Assembly: GCA_030248215.1 (NCBI GenBank)
Contig: JASANG010000598.1
Coordinates: 32,501 to 96,500, forward strand
Direction: 5' to 3'
Length of the DNA: 64,000 nucleotides
Source: Enoplolaimus lenunculus
Taxonomy: Eukaryota > Nematoda > Enoplea > Enoplida > Thoracostomopsidae
The translations under genes and the position numbers were made by a program. Each line of letters begins with the position of its first letter. The first letter of the stretch is position 1. Under the pieces are notes generated by a model that was not told where the DNA came from, searched no databases, and saw only the letters and a program-made list of their open reading frames with translations. This document shows, one piece after another, positions 12,441 to 25,529 of the stretch.

Positions 12441-12636
12441 GGCCAATACATAAAACAGGGATGTAACAGTAGTATAAGCATATTTCTCAGCCTAAGCGTA
12501 AGCGTCAGAATGAACTCGAATCTAAGCCTAAACCTAGGCATAAGCCAAAAAGTTAAAAAAATTAGTTTAAAGCTTAAATTTAGCACTCTATTGCACTCCT
12601 ACAGCAAACCGGTTTGCCCTGATCTTTACATGGTCC
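12441..12636 (-). mobile_element. TTAGGC-core inverted-repeat element, reverse copy
   Basis: It starts GGCCAATAC with AACAGTAGTATAAGCATATT and has CCTAAG tracts; the end TTGCCCTGATCTTTACATGG is the reverse complement of the family start. Confidence 0.6.
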
Positions 12637-13270
12637 TCAAAATAGATTGCTGTCTTAAAATTAGGATTAGAAAAAACAAATTTTTGTTGATATTTTTTTG
12701 AATGAAGAGTAGAAATTCTGCTGCCTAAGAGTTGAGCAAACACTCAAGGAAAACACAGATAAAACGCGATTCAAGGATTTCTCGGGTGTCAACCAACTTT
12801 CCTAATTTTAGGTATAAGCGCAACTATTCGCAGGCGCATGGTTAGGATATTAATTGGGAATATTCTAGTTAAGTACGCTGGATTTTTAGCAAAGGCGGGC
12901 CCGTAGCCAAGGGGGGCAGGGGGCTGAGCCTCACTGAAAAATTTGCGACTTCCTGTAAAATTTTAAACTTTCCTCATAAGTGAACGAAAACCCTTGCAGC
13001 CTGAGCAAAGGTTGAGTTCTGAGGAATTCGCGTGCGTAGCGAGCGGCAAAGTTGGCACAATTTTAAAATTTGATGTGTTGCAACGAGAAATTTAAGTTTG
13101 TGTGGGTTCGAAAGGGTGATTTGATCGCTAGATCTCCATGATTTCCGTTTATTTCCCGTGTAATAGAAGAAAATCTGCTGAACAAATCGAGCGAGAAACT
13201 AGTTATTATTGCGTTAAACCTTTCTGCAACAGAGGCAAAATGTTTTTTGGTTACCTGACAGAGCTGCACG

Positions 13271-13697
13271 CTGTGGCGAATCCAGGATCTCGCAATGGAG
13301 GGGGGCAAATTTCATAGGTTGTAAACTTATTTTTGACCCACGCATAAACCACAAACTATTGCCATAAAATTGACTTCTTTACGTTCGTTCAGTTGAGATG
13401 AATCACAAATAAAACGAACGCATCAACGCAATTTAGATCTAATCAACAGGGTGGCAACATAAGTTCAGGTTTGGTTTCAAACAGGCATAAATTTAAATGC
13501 TCGGATCTGAAAGCCAATTCAGTTTTGAAAAAGCAAAATCCAGTCAGCTTCAGCAACATATGTTTCTGTTTTTGAATGAGTTAGAACTGCCTGCTATTTT
13601 CGGAACAGCATAGAAAAGCAATTGACACTCTATATAATTTTTGTTGAGATGCTGTTAGGGGGCACGGCCGGGGTGGCCCCCCATGGATCCGCCATTG
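13271..13697. mobile_element. hAT-type MITE, 427-bp copy
   Basis: The ends are CTGTGGCGAATCCAGGATCT and ATGGATCCGCCATTG. The 8-bp flanks GCTGCACG (13263-13270) and GCTGCAAG (13698-13705) match at 7 of 8 positions, the hAT signature. It has an internal G-rich patch near the right end and no coding capacity. Confidence 0.8.
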
Positions 13698-14348
13698 GCT
13701 GCAAGTGACCAGCGGAAACCCTTCGGTAAATACTGGCCGGGTAAGAAAATCTTCACACGGGTATACCCGCAGGTAAAGACTTTCAAAACGTGGATGAAGG
13801 TTTGTGATTCTTTACCCACCTGAAATTTTGGTGCCTAACAACCCGTGAGCACATTAGGTTTAACTATATTAGCACGATGTTTCGCTGTTTTACTTTTTAT
13901 ATGAAATAACGGTTTGTTTTTTCATGTATCAGAGTAGAACCGGAGTTCAGAATTAGATCTACTTCGATGTAACTTATTGACAACTGGCTACGGTATTTTT
14001 CTCATCGGATTGTACCATTTCAGTTACTCACTAATAAAGTACTTCGTGACGTACACCAAGATTAAGCAGTTCTTAACATCATTGCACTGAAAAATTTGTA
14101 ATTATTTTCTGAATGCGAAAATAAGAATGGGTAAATGTCGATCGCGTTTATAGCAATTTTTCGCGGGTTCTCGGGGGGTAGGAAAACAAAAATTCCGCGG
14201 GTAATGCTCGGTCCGAGTAAAGAAATTTTTATCCACTACACCTCTGTTCGGTGGCTATGCGCCTACCTTTCGGAAAAACAGTTTCAGCAAAACTTACAAA
14301 ATGTTTGATCTCAGAAGTGAACACATTCTGAAAATTGGATACGCTTCG

Positions 14349-14652
14349 CAGTGGCGGATCCAGGATTTCAAAATGGGGGGGGCAAAATTTCACAAGTAAT
14401 TAATTTATTTTAGACCCACACACAAACGATGAACTATTGCCATAAAATTGACTTCTTTAGGTTCGTTCCATTGAGAGATCTAAACAACAGGGTGGCAACA
14501 TAAGTTCGGATATATTTTCAAACAGGCACAAATTTGAAGGCAGCTGCTTATACTATTGTGTATAAAACAGAGAATTGACACTCTATATAATTTTTGTCGA
14601 GATGCTGTTGGGGGGCCACGGCCGGGGTGGCTTCCCCATGGATCCGCCATTG
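14349..14652. mobile_element. hAT-type MITE, 304-bp copy
   Basis: The ends are CAGTGGCGGATCCAGGATTT and CATGGATCCGCCATTG; the 8-bp flanks ACGCTTCG and ACGATTCA match at 6 of 8. Its interior is an internally deleted version of the 13271 copy. Confidence 0.75.
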
Positions 14653-15735
14653 ACGATTCACACAACGTGCGATAACTTTTTGGACGTTTTGTGTTACAGT
14701 AGCTATTACGACGCATATGTTAGGTTAAAATTCACAAAATAATTATACAGTGAAACCAATGGGGGTAGGCACGTGGTACACCCCACGCCTATCTGTGTCA
14801 CCGACCTCCTGGAATGTTTTATTTCGGAGCCGTGTTACTTTAAAGTAAAAAGCTCCGGTTACTCCGACTCTGAATATTAATTCGAACTTGGTTCTCGTTC
14901 CAGAAACCCAAAGCCAGTTGTAGCATTTTCGCTAAGTGGAAATCCTCAAATACTGGAACACAGAAGTTTAAGTGGGTAAAGATTTCTTCACCCGGCCTGC
15001 GCTTTCCCCGTGGAAATTTTTTTATTCGCCGGTTGCGCGCAAAATTACTTTACCGACAACTCACCTATACCCACCTTGTTTTTCTTCTGTGTTCAATACA
15101 ATTGTGTAATTTAACAGTGCATTGAGGTTAGCCCCTTGACTTTACGTTTACAAAAAACTAACAGTTTGACAAATTTTAACTTTTAATTCTTTAAAACTTT
15201 CCAAATTTTGTAAAATTGGGGTTTAATGGGGGAAGGTTGTATTCAGAATTATTACATTATCAAACTTTTTGAATTGGAGTTGTATCATATGTCGCTGTCA
15301 TTGTATACAGAGGCGGATCCAAAAATTTCTGGCCGGGGGCAGGCTGGCAAATGTTATGAAACGTAAAATTTCTAAAGTAGGGAAGGACCTTACCAATTTG
15401 TCACAAAAGTTCTGCCTGAAAAGCTAAATATTTGTAAGGTAGGGAACTTATGTGAGGTAGGAACCTAACCATTATAACTCAGAAAAATTTCTGATGGGAA
15501 GGGGGCATACGCCACCCCCTCCTCCGCCCCCTCTAGATAAATTTTCATACCCGGCCGGAGTTCGCGCGGGTACCCGCGGGTAGCGTGCAACTCTGATTGA
15601 ACATATCATCAATTTCCTATGATTTTCAACACATTCACGATATTTTTAAGCATATTAACATGTAAATTGCACAGTATTAGCTCAATTTTAATGTTTTTGC
15701 AACACTAGCTATATCACATTGATTGCTTTCAAACG

Positions 15736-16072
15736 ATGGCGCTTCACATACCAGTTTCGGCTGTTTTACTGTTAATTTTATTCGACTGGGTCGAGTACCG
15801 CAGCTGCCAATCAAGCTCTGAACGTGAATATTCGCGAAATACACGTGACATTGATTCAATGCCTGGAACACGATTTGTAGAACGAAACGATGCTATTGTA
15901 TTTGGTGATAAAATTATTTATTCAAAACCTTATTTAGATGTCTACACTCGAATACCTGGCCGCTGTGGAAATCATTCGTTTTTTGATTGTGGCAATCGAA
16001 ATCGTGCGATATGTATATCGACTCAAAAATGGCGAAATTGTCACGAAGATTGTCAAGACGGATCCGATGAAT
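15736..16072 (+). CDS. Isolated signal-peptide plus LDLa exon; probable alternative first exon of the 25.5-41.9 kb gene
   Basis: The ATG at 15736 opens MALHIPVSAVLLLILFDWVE, a signal peptide, then a polar stretch and RIPGRCGNHSFFDCGN...ICISTQKWRNCHEDCQDGSDE, an LDLa module with five of its six cysteines. The exon stops at a GTAAGA donor after the single base T (phase 1). It parallels exon 25530-25899, which also ends ...DGSDE plus T. The exon at 28036 begins GG TGC, giving W-C, and so supplies the sixth cysteine for either one. No other suitable exon lies in the intervening 9.5 kb. The resulting protein would be 789 residues. It could instead be the stranded first exon of a decayed tandem copy. 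Confidence 0.7.
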
Positions 16073-16888
16073 GTAAGATTGCCAACAGTAATAGATTTTT
16101 TAGCTAAATTTTTGCACATTTTAAGATTGAGCGAAATACGTCGAAAATGTCAAATTTTTGTATTCGAGTTTTCACTTCACCATTTCGCCATTAATTTTCA
16201 ACTATTTGCCTAGAAAACACATTGCGGTAGCTGCAGATGAACACTTTGCATCACATACTTTTAAGCATAGCAAAGTCTGGGCGGGATATATCGCATTCAT
16301 AGCCCTTGGATCTGCTACTGTTCGCAAATAATTTTGCTGCTTAGATCTGTTTATTACATTTTGATTTTAAAATCATTTTTTGATACGACAAGCAGTTACA
16401 AACCAACTGTGTGCCCCATGTTATCGAACGAACGTAAGAGTGTCTAAGTCAAGCTCTACGCTCACGTGCATATTTCTACTATGAAAATTAGCATTTGCAA
16501 TTTGCCCACAAAAATTTTGTTCGAAAATCTTTTCAGAAAACCTGTTGCTGTAACTTGTAGCTGCTAGTTCTCGCTGCAAAAACTTGCTCGTGAGATTGCA
16601 CCAAACAATGTTTATTAAGATATTTGTTTAAAGAAACGTTCTATTTCTAAGCTCATTCAGAGACAAATTGTGCACAGAATAGTAGTTACAGTATCATTTA
16701 GGGTTAATGATAATTGGCTAAACTCGTTCTGAGTCTATAAAGCAACTTAGAAATGGCAACATTTTCAAGAAGTAGGCCCACAATGAATAGAATGTAAAGT
16801 GCAAACAATACCTATCTTAATATTCGAAGACAGTTCTTGGTTCCAAACTTATTAAATGATACGACAAGTTAAGCCAAATATTAATAGA

Positions 16889-17218
16889 TTTGTTAGGAGA
16901 AAACAGTAAAGTTTAAATTTTTGCATCAAAGCCTTAGTTTGAAAATCAATTCAAAAATATGCTTAATTGTCACGAATAATGTGAAATCATATGTGAGATT
17001 TGTTAGGAAAAAACAGTAAAGTTTACATTTTTGCATCAAAGCCTTAGTTTGAAAATCAATTAAAAAATATGTTTCATTGTCACGAATAATGTGAAATCAT
17101 ATGTGAGGTTTGTTAGGAGAAAACAGTAAAGTTTTAAATTTTTTGCATCAAAGCCTTAGTTTGAAAATCAATTCAAAAATATGCTTAATTGTCACGAATA
17201 ATGTGAAATCATATGTGG
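16889..17218. repeat. Tandem repeat, three copies of about 110 bp
   Basis: TGTTAGG landmarks recur at 16891, 17001 and 17111. The units (TGTTAGGAGAAAACAGTAAA...AATCATATGTG) are nearly identical, which points to recent amplification. Confidence 0.9.
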
Positions 17219-18989
17219 CTTCAGATATTGAGCAATATCTTAGTGTGTGTGCGGTAATTTGTGAACCTTGACAGTGAGCAAAATAGTATTAGTTTTTAAA
17301 CGAATTGAAAAATAGAAAATTGGCATTAATATAGTTAAAATTTCTGTGTCACCGAGGCTTTCCGTATGATCCAAGCTGGCTTAAATGTTTGACGAATCAA
17401 TCCATGACAGTCTTAAACCCGAGACACAGTGCCCCATTACAAATGATCACTGTAATGCAAATAATAATTTTTTACAAGTTTGAGTTTCATCAAGCTTACA
17501 TGGAGGTAACATTAGGGGAACAGTGGACTGATTTTTCCGATGGCCCGCCACCGAACAAAACTTTGCATTAGCATCTCTCCCTTGTTTTGCTCATTATGCA
17601 ATGATGTATAACCTGATAGCCAGTGGTACGATGAAGTCTATTTGGAGACAGTTAAAACTCAGTACCGGCAGACATGGCCGCGAAATATTAAACAGTGTTC
17701 GTGCTCCAGAGACTCGGATAAAAATTATTCAGTGCTTTAAAATAACATAGTCAACAAATATCAGAACACCAATAAACTTAATTGCCAAATGGATTTTTCA
17801 TACAAATATAGAACTGAGTTTAATACTAAAGCAAATTTGATGATTCTTGCAAAATGTGTTTAGCAAAAAATTTCACTGATTTATAACGAGTTTTAGGCCA
17901 ATACCTGTCAGATTATGCTTATTAAATGTATTTAGCTGAGAAACAAGGAATAATGGCCATATTGCATAAGGCACGTCGGGCGAATTTATAGTTTTTTTCC
18001 GGAAACATTCAATCTACCGAAAGACACGATTTTTTCCGTTTTTTTCCCGGGAAAATCAGAAAAATTAAATATCATGTACTAATGCTTCCGCAAGCGCAAA
18101 AACGTTGACGGATGATTTGTGAAAAAAATTACATTAGAAGAATCAAGTTACTATTGTATTAAGTATCCACGTTTGATAACACATGATGACAAGCATACTG
18201 CACACAATACAAAGGTGTCATATAGCTAAAAATGTGCATATAAGCTGCCAACAGTATTTGCAGTTTTATTGATATATGAAAAATGAAATTAATCAGAAGT
18301 TAGGTTCCGAGCTACACGCTGAATATATTTGCAATAAATGTTGCATCAGAGAGAAACAGAACAATCTCAAATAGATGTTGCAATGACTTTAAGATTCAAG
18401 ACGTATATCGTACCAGAGATACAGCTGGAATTCCAGTTTGATTAGGAAACTATTTGTATAGCATACTTTTCAGCGCGACTGCTGGAGCAATAGGAGACGC
18501 AACTGTACTCGCCCTGCGTCCACCCATCAGGAGCCACTAAAGCTTTAGCAAAGAGCCGTTGAATTTAGAGCCTGTAAACATGTGTTTCCATGGTCTATTC
18601 AGAAGTTTAGGACAGGCATGTATCCCATTATTTCTCCGATGGCGGCTCCAATGGGAGAAGCAAGATTTTGTATTTAAAGGTTTAGCAATAAAATGGTGCT
18701 TGGCTTCCGGCACGCTTCGCTACCGAGTGTTTCCACTGTATCTCGTGCGTTCCCCCATTTTAAAGTTTCCTGGATCTCTTTGGCGATGACAGGAGCTTGA
18801 CAAAACCAATTTCTCGCGGTTTCCGCGATGTTTTAACGCTGTTTTGCAAGTGATTTACTGAGATTATAATAAAAAGTTTTTAGTTTTTTCTGTTTTTTCT
18901 CCAATAACACGTTAAGAAAGTAATTCGGCATAAAATCACACCAATTTAACCCATTCTGACACGATGAATATTTTCAATCTATTTTCAGA

Positions 18990-19160
18990 TGTAATTTTAA
19001 GCTGAAATTTGAACACAAGTTTTATGGGTGGGAGGTGATTTTACCTTCACCACTCAGTTATAGAAGCTTAACGCTTGAATCCTATAGGGACTGTCTAACG
19101 TCTTGTGCAGAATTTGTCCTGCTAAACATTGCGCACTGTGCGTTTATTGTGCATATACGG
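18990..19160 (-). repeat. Degenerate tRNA-derived SINE-like sequence
   Basis: On the minus strand GTTCAAAT stands where a B box would be, with CCTCCCACCC upstream and CTTAACGCTTGAATCC / GTCTTGTGCAGAATT in the flank, as in the better copy at 35085-35240. Confidence 0.35.
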
Positions 19161-19290
19161 TTTCTATTTAGATGATCACTGTATACCTTATGACTGCTGG
19201 GGTCGAAAATACAAAGGGAAATTTTTTCAATTGAAGTTGTTTCAATATATATTTGAAATGCTATCAATTATACATATAGCGCAAAAACAT

Positions 19291-19710
19291 GCTAAGGGTT
19301 GCGTTTTACTTTACTCTGCCGGACGACGCCAGGCGCCGCCGAACGACGCTATGCGTTGCTAACAAAAATATAGGCAAATTCTATTTGGTGGCGCGCGGTA
19401 ACGCGCGGCGGCGTGCAGCAAATTTTAATAAAAAATCTACCGCAAATATAGCGCAACCCTATCGCATCTAATTTCCACCACATGCATTTTTATTTTATTG
19501 GCGCCGTCCGTCAGCATGCGTCACGGTGCGGTATCGTCCGCGAATACGCACCATGCCGTATGATGACGGACGGCGATGCACGGGGCCGCATGGTGACGGA
19601 CTGCGCCTACAAGAACAGCGCAACCCTAAGATCTACGGTAAAACGTTTCCGTGAGTTATGATACGGCGCCGTCCGTCAGCATGCGTCACGGTGCGGTATT
19701 GTTCGCGGGT
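19291..19710. repeat. CpG-rich repeat with GGGTTGCG / CGCAACCC ends
   Basis: TAAGGGTTGCG at 19293 is mirrored by CGCAACCCTA at 19452-19461 and again at 19618-19630. The interior is unusually GC- and CpG-rich (GCGCGCGG, GGCGCCGTCCGTCAGCATGC). The segment GGCGCCGTCCGTCAGCATGC occurs as direct copies at about 19500 and 19665, with a partial inverted copy between. A related piece sits at 39.71-39.84 kb. No open frame is persuasive. Confidence 0.55.
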
Positions 19711-20507
19711 TCCCATCCTTTCATCATTGTCTATGAGAACAATCTAAACCAGAATGTAAATGAATAATGATATTTTATGGAATCTCAGAGCACAAATCGT
19801 TGGATTAACAATTTAAGTCTGCAATCTTCAAGGTTCATTTGAATGAATAAACACCCAAATTTGGTTAAGCTGCCATAAACAAAAATAAACATGGAATTAT
19901 GCCATCTTTACGATCACCCCAAGCAGTGTATCGTAGGTATTGACAACCAGTGTTTATGTAAAAAGCTACCGGTTCGTAACAGTAAACAAACAAATAAATC
20001 GACAAATAAACGATTTTTATTGCAGTTTTTTGAAAACAATTCGGGTTTGTTTCGAATTATCCATTATTTCGCAAAGTTCAGCTTTACTGCCTCAATATCG
20101 CCAGAAGGCCACATCTTTTCATTCAATAAAATGCAGACATTTGAAATTTCATTTAACATAGCGTTGATTAGTCGACTTTCAAAATCCGGACAAGGTTTAT
20201 TAAAAGTGTCTTTAGCTGTTTATGCGTGTCCGGAGCTCTATTTATCTCTATAACGGTCCCGTGCCCTTTTGAGCGGGTGTCAAATCTCAATTTTATACAA
20301 TTTGTTAACAGGTTTTTAGTTTAAAGCCGCCAATATAATATAAATCTTATTTTTATATTAACTATGTCAGAAGTCAGGGTATTTTTGCGAAACTCTGATT
20401 TTCGTTCACTGCTGAGAAAAGTTTAATTCATCTGGTTTATTCCAATATGCTTTACTTGGTTTTAAGCCTTATTATTAACTATAAATGCTGGAGCGGTCGT
20501 GTAGTGT

Positions 20508-20840
20508 TAACTACAAAGCCTATAAGTGACCAGTAACATCAATTAGAATCAATTAACTACTATCAATATACTTTAATTACAAACCCTATAAGTGACCGGT
20601 AACATCAATTAGAATCAATTAACTACTATCAATATACTTTAATTACAAAGCCTATAAGTGACCAGTAACATCAATTAGAATCAATTAACTACTATCAACA
20701 TACTTTAATTACAAAGCCTATAAGTGACCAGTAACATCAATTAGAATCAATTAACTACTATCAACATACTTTAATTACAAAGCCTATAAGTGACCAGTAA
20801 CATCAATTAGAATCAATTAACTACTATCAATATACTTTAA
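20508..20840. repeat. Tandem repeat, five copies of 66 bp
   Basis: TATAAGTGACCAGTAACATC starts units at 20521, 20587, 20653, 20719 and 20785. The copies differ at only one or two positions, so the array is young. Confidence 0.95.
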
Positions 20841-21140
20841 ACGTGCTGATCATTTCTTTCTTTAGCACTCTGTTTCATTTTAGTCTTTATTGGAATAAAA
20901 CTATGATAATTACCCATATTTTCATATGCGTGCAGCGCCTATTACCAGTAGACGTCGGAGTTAAATATCGTTTGAAGCAGTTAATGGTGATGTTTGAAAT
21001 TTAGCATATTTCAATCTTTAGCCCTGCTACTATGCGGAATTTTACAAGCAAAGGTTTCGCAGTTCGCTTATTCCAGGCCCAACAGTAAACTGCCAATTGA
21101 TGCTCTACCTATATTCACACAGTTGATTATAGGCTGAGTA

Positions 21141-21310
21141 CAGTGGCGGATCCAGGATGTCAAAATGGGGGGGCCAAAATTTTACAGGTAAAACTTACTT
21201 TTGACCCGCACACAAACCACGAATTATTGTCATAAAATTGCTACATAATTGTTGTCGAGATGCTGTTGGGGGGCCACGGCCGGGGTGGCCCCCCCATGAA
21301 TCCGCCATTG
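21141..21310. mobile_element. hAT-type MITE, 170-bp copy with perfect 8-bp target duplication
   Basis: Starts CAGTGGCGGATCCAGGATGT and ends TCCGCCATTG. GCTGAGTA stands immediately on both sides (21133-21140 and 21311-21318), an exact 8-bp duplication. It has a G-rich right part and no coding. Confidence 0.9.
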
Positions 21311-21330
21311 GCTGAGTATCATAATTTTTG

Positions 21331-21539
21331 CCTGTAATTTCAAATATGCGTAACATCTATCACCACATGGTGATAGGTCTTTTAACTGTTAAACCTGTAG
21401 ATTGCGAGGTTGGAAATCAAGCAATTTTTATGCATTTGATTTGTCTTATTTCCGTGCCAATTTTACGATACGCAACTACAGGAGGACGTTCAATTTGAAA
21501 GCTTATCGCTAAATGGTGATAGGTGTTACACACAGGGCC
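21331..21539. mobile_element. CACCTATCAC-family inverted-repeat element
   Basis: ATCTATCACCACATGGTGATAGG on the left is mirrored by CTAAATGGTGATAGGTGTTACAC on the right. It lies 20 bp from the hAT-type MITE. Confidence 0.5.
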
Positions 21540-24500
21540 GGAGTGGCCACCCCCATACCCACATTTGGGGGAGCCCCTCTAAAGGGGTAAACCTTAACCG
21601 GATTGAACAAAAACCGCCGCAGTTTTGAAATACGTCTGGCTTCTCTCTCTCTTTGCTCGTGAGTTTTTGACGCTACTATACCGTTCCGCGGTCTTTTAAA
21701 TGGCTTTAGACAGTATACAGGCCTTACAGTAACCGCCAGGATGCTAAATGGAAACAAATTTTCTCGCTCGCTAAATGGCTGGCGTACAATTTTACATAAG
21801 ATAATATCTTTCAAGAAACGAAATAATCAAGAACGGCAATAAAGAAATTTTTGAGTGAGGTGTGCCGTGTGCGGTCTCCAATGGTTGGAGCATATGAAGA
21901 TTGTAAAAGGTTTCAGCAAAAATATGAGTTGTTTAACTACTTTAAAAGAAAATGTCAATACAAATTTCGCGCTGCGCGCAAAGTTTGATTCATTTTAATA
22001 ACGATGGCGTCACTTTCTAGATCCGTCATTTTGCAACTTTTGTATGAAACTGTTTTTGGAAGGGTGTTCCACAGCTATAAAACACTGCAATAATCTCAGA
22101 TCAAACACCGATAAATTATGTATCCACTACTACCCTGGGGGCTCCACCCTGGAATTTGGCGGGCCCCATCCCTGTCTGCTTCGGCACTGGTTACATACAT
22201 TTCAAAATATGGGACTTCAACAGAATATAATTGATTGGAACAAGCAAAAAACGATGCCATTACAAGGGCTGTTTCTGGTTTTCACTCGGAGGAATGTATC
22301 GCTCTATTTGTTCGTTATTTTTCATGCATTTTTCAGCTAAGGTAAAAGGTCCACCACAAAAGTTCTACGTTTGCTTTTAAGATAATTTGCTTTTAAGATA
22401 ATTTGCTTATATTTTCAACTAATTTTTCATACTTTCAAGCAACAAACATTAATGTTTTGTTGTTTGGTTTATATTGAAAATGTACAGTTTTCTCCATGTT
22501 TTCATCTGTTCTATTTTTGGTTTGTTGAAAACAAACGTTATTATATTACAGAAAAGCAACTCAATTAGCACTGGTAAACAACATTTTACTAAAAGCCACG
22601 CGCGAGATAGCTTTGTAACCGTAGCTACCGATAAACAATTGAAGTTGATGTTTAACACATGGCGAGCCGGTGTTTGCTTGCCATGACCGTTGAAAAATAG
22701 ATTTTTAAGCCCAAAATATTTTCAAAGGAAACAAAATAAATACAGTGCGGCAACTGCAGGGATACACGTCTCGCAACCTGCTTCTGGTTGAACATTTTTA
22801 ACAGTATTAAGAGGGTTTTACGTAACAGGATTTTCCTTTCTCCTCTATAAAACTTTTCACTTCCTCCTTAATGCACAATTGAATGAAACTTCGAAAATTA
22901 CCCAAACGTAACCGTTTAATTCACTGAACAACTTGAATTTTACGAAATTTAATAAAAGCCAATTTTTTGCTAAACCCGAATAAGACAGATCTCATGGTTG
23001 CCTTTTGGTTCACACGTTTGTAATTAATCAAAAAGCCACAACTTCATATAAAACGATTATACAATGCTAAGTTAGGCAGTTTTATGCACGCAGTCCATTA
23101 ACGGAACAAAAGGGTCTGCTCATCCGAACATCTATACAGGCGGTCTATCATTCCATTTGTTTAGACCAAGTCACCCTAACAACTACTTATAGGTACATAG
23201 TGAAATGTCTTGTGTTTTTTTGTTTTTTGTGACTATTGATATGCTGTATTAGGTTAAAACACTCAAGTAGCGTTTCAGGGCTTCAGGTTTTTGCTGACCA
23301 CGCAGAAAAACGGAGCCAAATGGCTCGCGACTTAAAAACTTGATTCCGCCCGTACATTTGTAAATAAAGCGAACTTGAAGCGTGCCCATCCCCTGGCAGT
23401 TTGACGTTGTAGAATAACAAAGGCCAAATGAAGGCAAATGTAAAGGATGGCTCCGGCGTTGCGCCCGATATTTGCTTCACCACTCTGTGAGCGCAATAGG
23501 GCAAGCGCCTTACCTTCGTCATTCATTTACAGTGCCACTGTTTGAAGTATAAAACTCAGGCCCGTCTCCAGCTGACCTTGGAGGCAAGATGTTTCCAGCG
23601 GGAGCTGATCCTTCTGCTCACCCCTCTTAGCTACGGGCTAGGAAGAAGTTTATAAAAAATTCTGGTATTTCGTAATGCATAGACTGGTGTAGCATAACTG
23701 AACCAATTTACTCTAGATACTTCTAGTTATCACCTTGCTTTCTTGAAATTTACACATTATAGATATTGGATAATTCGCAAGTTTAAAGTTGTTTCTAAAA
23801 ATTATGTTGTAGTATTCTTTGCCGGCCGCTCTGTCACAAACTTCCAAGCTACTTCGATTGGGGTTTTTTGTCAGTTTTAAACGATACCGAAAAACTAGAT
23901 GAATCACACGAGCTTATTTCCATCTAGAAAATATTTCTATTCGTCGCGCAAACCCTTTTGTCTAAAAATGTAACAACTGTTTCCAAATTCAAAATAGTGT
24001 TTAGTAATCACCAAGTAACGCAATATGTTGATTTGTCATGCTTATTTGTGATCACGACGGCATCAATAAACTGTGATGATTTAGAAAGTTTAGGTTTTAT
24101 GCTTTATTTTCTAACCTTGCCATCGCTTTTAAAGTCTAGCCTAGCAACCAGCCAAACAGCATTTTGTTTAGTAAAATAACTCTCTATTCAGGTTTCAGTG
24201 ACTTTTTGTTACAGTATAACTTTGATAGTGTCATCGTTCTATACAGATCGATTCAGTAGGTTGGATGTGTTTTGGTTTTTATGGAGCTTATGCGGCGGTA
24301 CGAAATTAATATCAGAAAAATATATATTACTTTAGACAATTTAAGTTTATAAAACTGCAGTAGTCGTAAAGTTTATGAAGGAATTGAGCTTAGCTGTGGT
24401 TTTTATAATTAAGTGTCGCTGTATATCTCTAGTAGTTGCTACTCAATTGTTACACGTTGCACAAGATTTTTTTATTCGCATGCCAAGCAAAAGATGGGCC

Positions 24501-25529
24501 ATGTCGCAAAATTGGTCCAAAAAATTTTGAGGGCAGTTATAGCCCTTCTGGCCACCCTCTGCGTACGAGCCCGTGTCGCAGGCATTATATGATGAATGTA
24601 ACGTAGTGGCGTATGTCAGTGCAAATCGAAAATAATTTCGACGGTGGGGATTGATGCGAATTATGCTTTAGTAACCCGATCCCACCCGATCCAAAATGAA
24701 TAGGCAATTCTATTTTAAAGCCGGACATTTTCTGCTGCGTTTTTGGCAAAAATGAATATTTCTGTCAGCTAATACTTGCAGTCTCACGTACTAGAAAAAA
24801 TGTGAAACGACAAATTTGAATAAACAGTAAAGAGAGCAGACAGAAAACAAACTGTACCACTGTTAGGTTTTGATTTCTAAAAATCCCAATGGTATGTAAC
24901 AAAGAAACGGTCTCGCTACGACCAATTTTGAGCGCACATACCTATAACAAGCTGCAATTTTTGAAATTTTAACTCTGTAGTTGTTATTTCTATCCGCGGA
25001 TAGTTCAGTGGAAAGTTTTACCGGTGACCCACTTTTCAAGAGTGGTCACACCGGTGAGACTGACGTGTCGGTATGTTGCACTAAACATTGCAACACTTTT
25101 TGTACACATACGTCCCATCAGTGGAACTTAGAATTGTAAACATAATTTCAAAGCGTTGTTTGTGTTTGAGAAATTTGTACAAAATTCAGCAAGTTTCCGT
25201 GTGTAGCTGGTACAAATTTTGTGCCATGCAAAGATATTGAAGCTGCATGTGCTTCTTCAGTCGACACCGAGTTTTGATAATGGTTATCAAAGCAGTAGTA
25301 TTTGCCTGCGGCTTAGTTTCACTTTTGAACGTATAACTTTATGAAATAAATTTTCTTGTCATCTCGCATCTAGAAAGTTAGTCTAAATCGTACTATAAAT
25401 GCTTATCTTTCCAGAAATTTTGAAGGAATATATTTTCATATCCATCAAATTGTATACTATCCTAGTGTTTACAAACTAATGCATTTTCCAACAATAGCGT
25501 GATTTGAACCCATAAAATAATGAAAAAGA

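Larger units (their letters stand above)
7055..15735. other. Gene-free stretch: introns or intergenic DNA with repeats
   Basis: I find no convincing exon here. It holds TTAGGC-like tracts (about 7420-7500 and 12441-12636), a foldback element at 10.4-11.6 kb, hAT-type MITEs at 13271 and 14349, and a G-rich remnant near 15305-15540 with a GGCGGATCC start. The rest is AT-rich unique-looking DNA. The open frames of 60-120 codons have neither splice-phase support nor recognisable motifs. Confidence 0.6.
16073..25529. other. Gene-free stretch between the two signal-peptide exons
   Basis: I find no coding exon. Contents: a 110-bp tandem repeat at 16.9-17.2 kb, a SINE-like remnant near 19.0-19.16 kb, a CpG-rich repeat at 19.29-19.71 kb, a 66-bp tandem repeat at 20.5-20.84 kb, a hAT-type MITE at 21141 and a CACCTATCAC-family element at 21.33-21.54 kb. 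It would be intron if 15736-16072 is an alternative first exon. Confidence 0.6.

Noticed and set aside
20508-20840. Possible CRISPR-like array
   Set aside because: The units are continuous 66-bp tandem copies with no unique spacers, in an animal genome.
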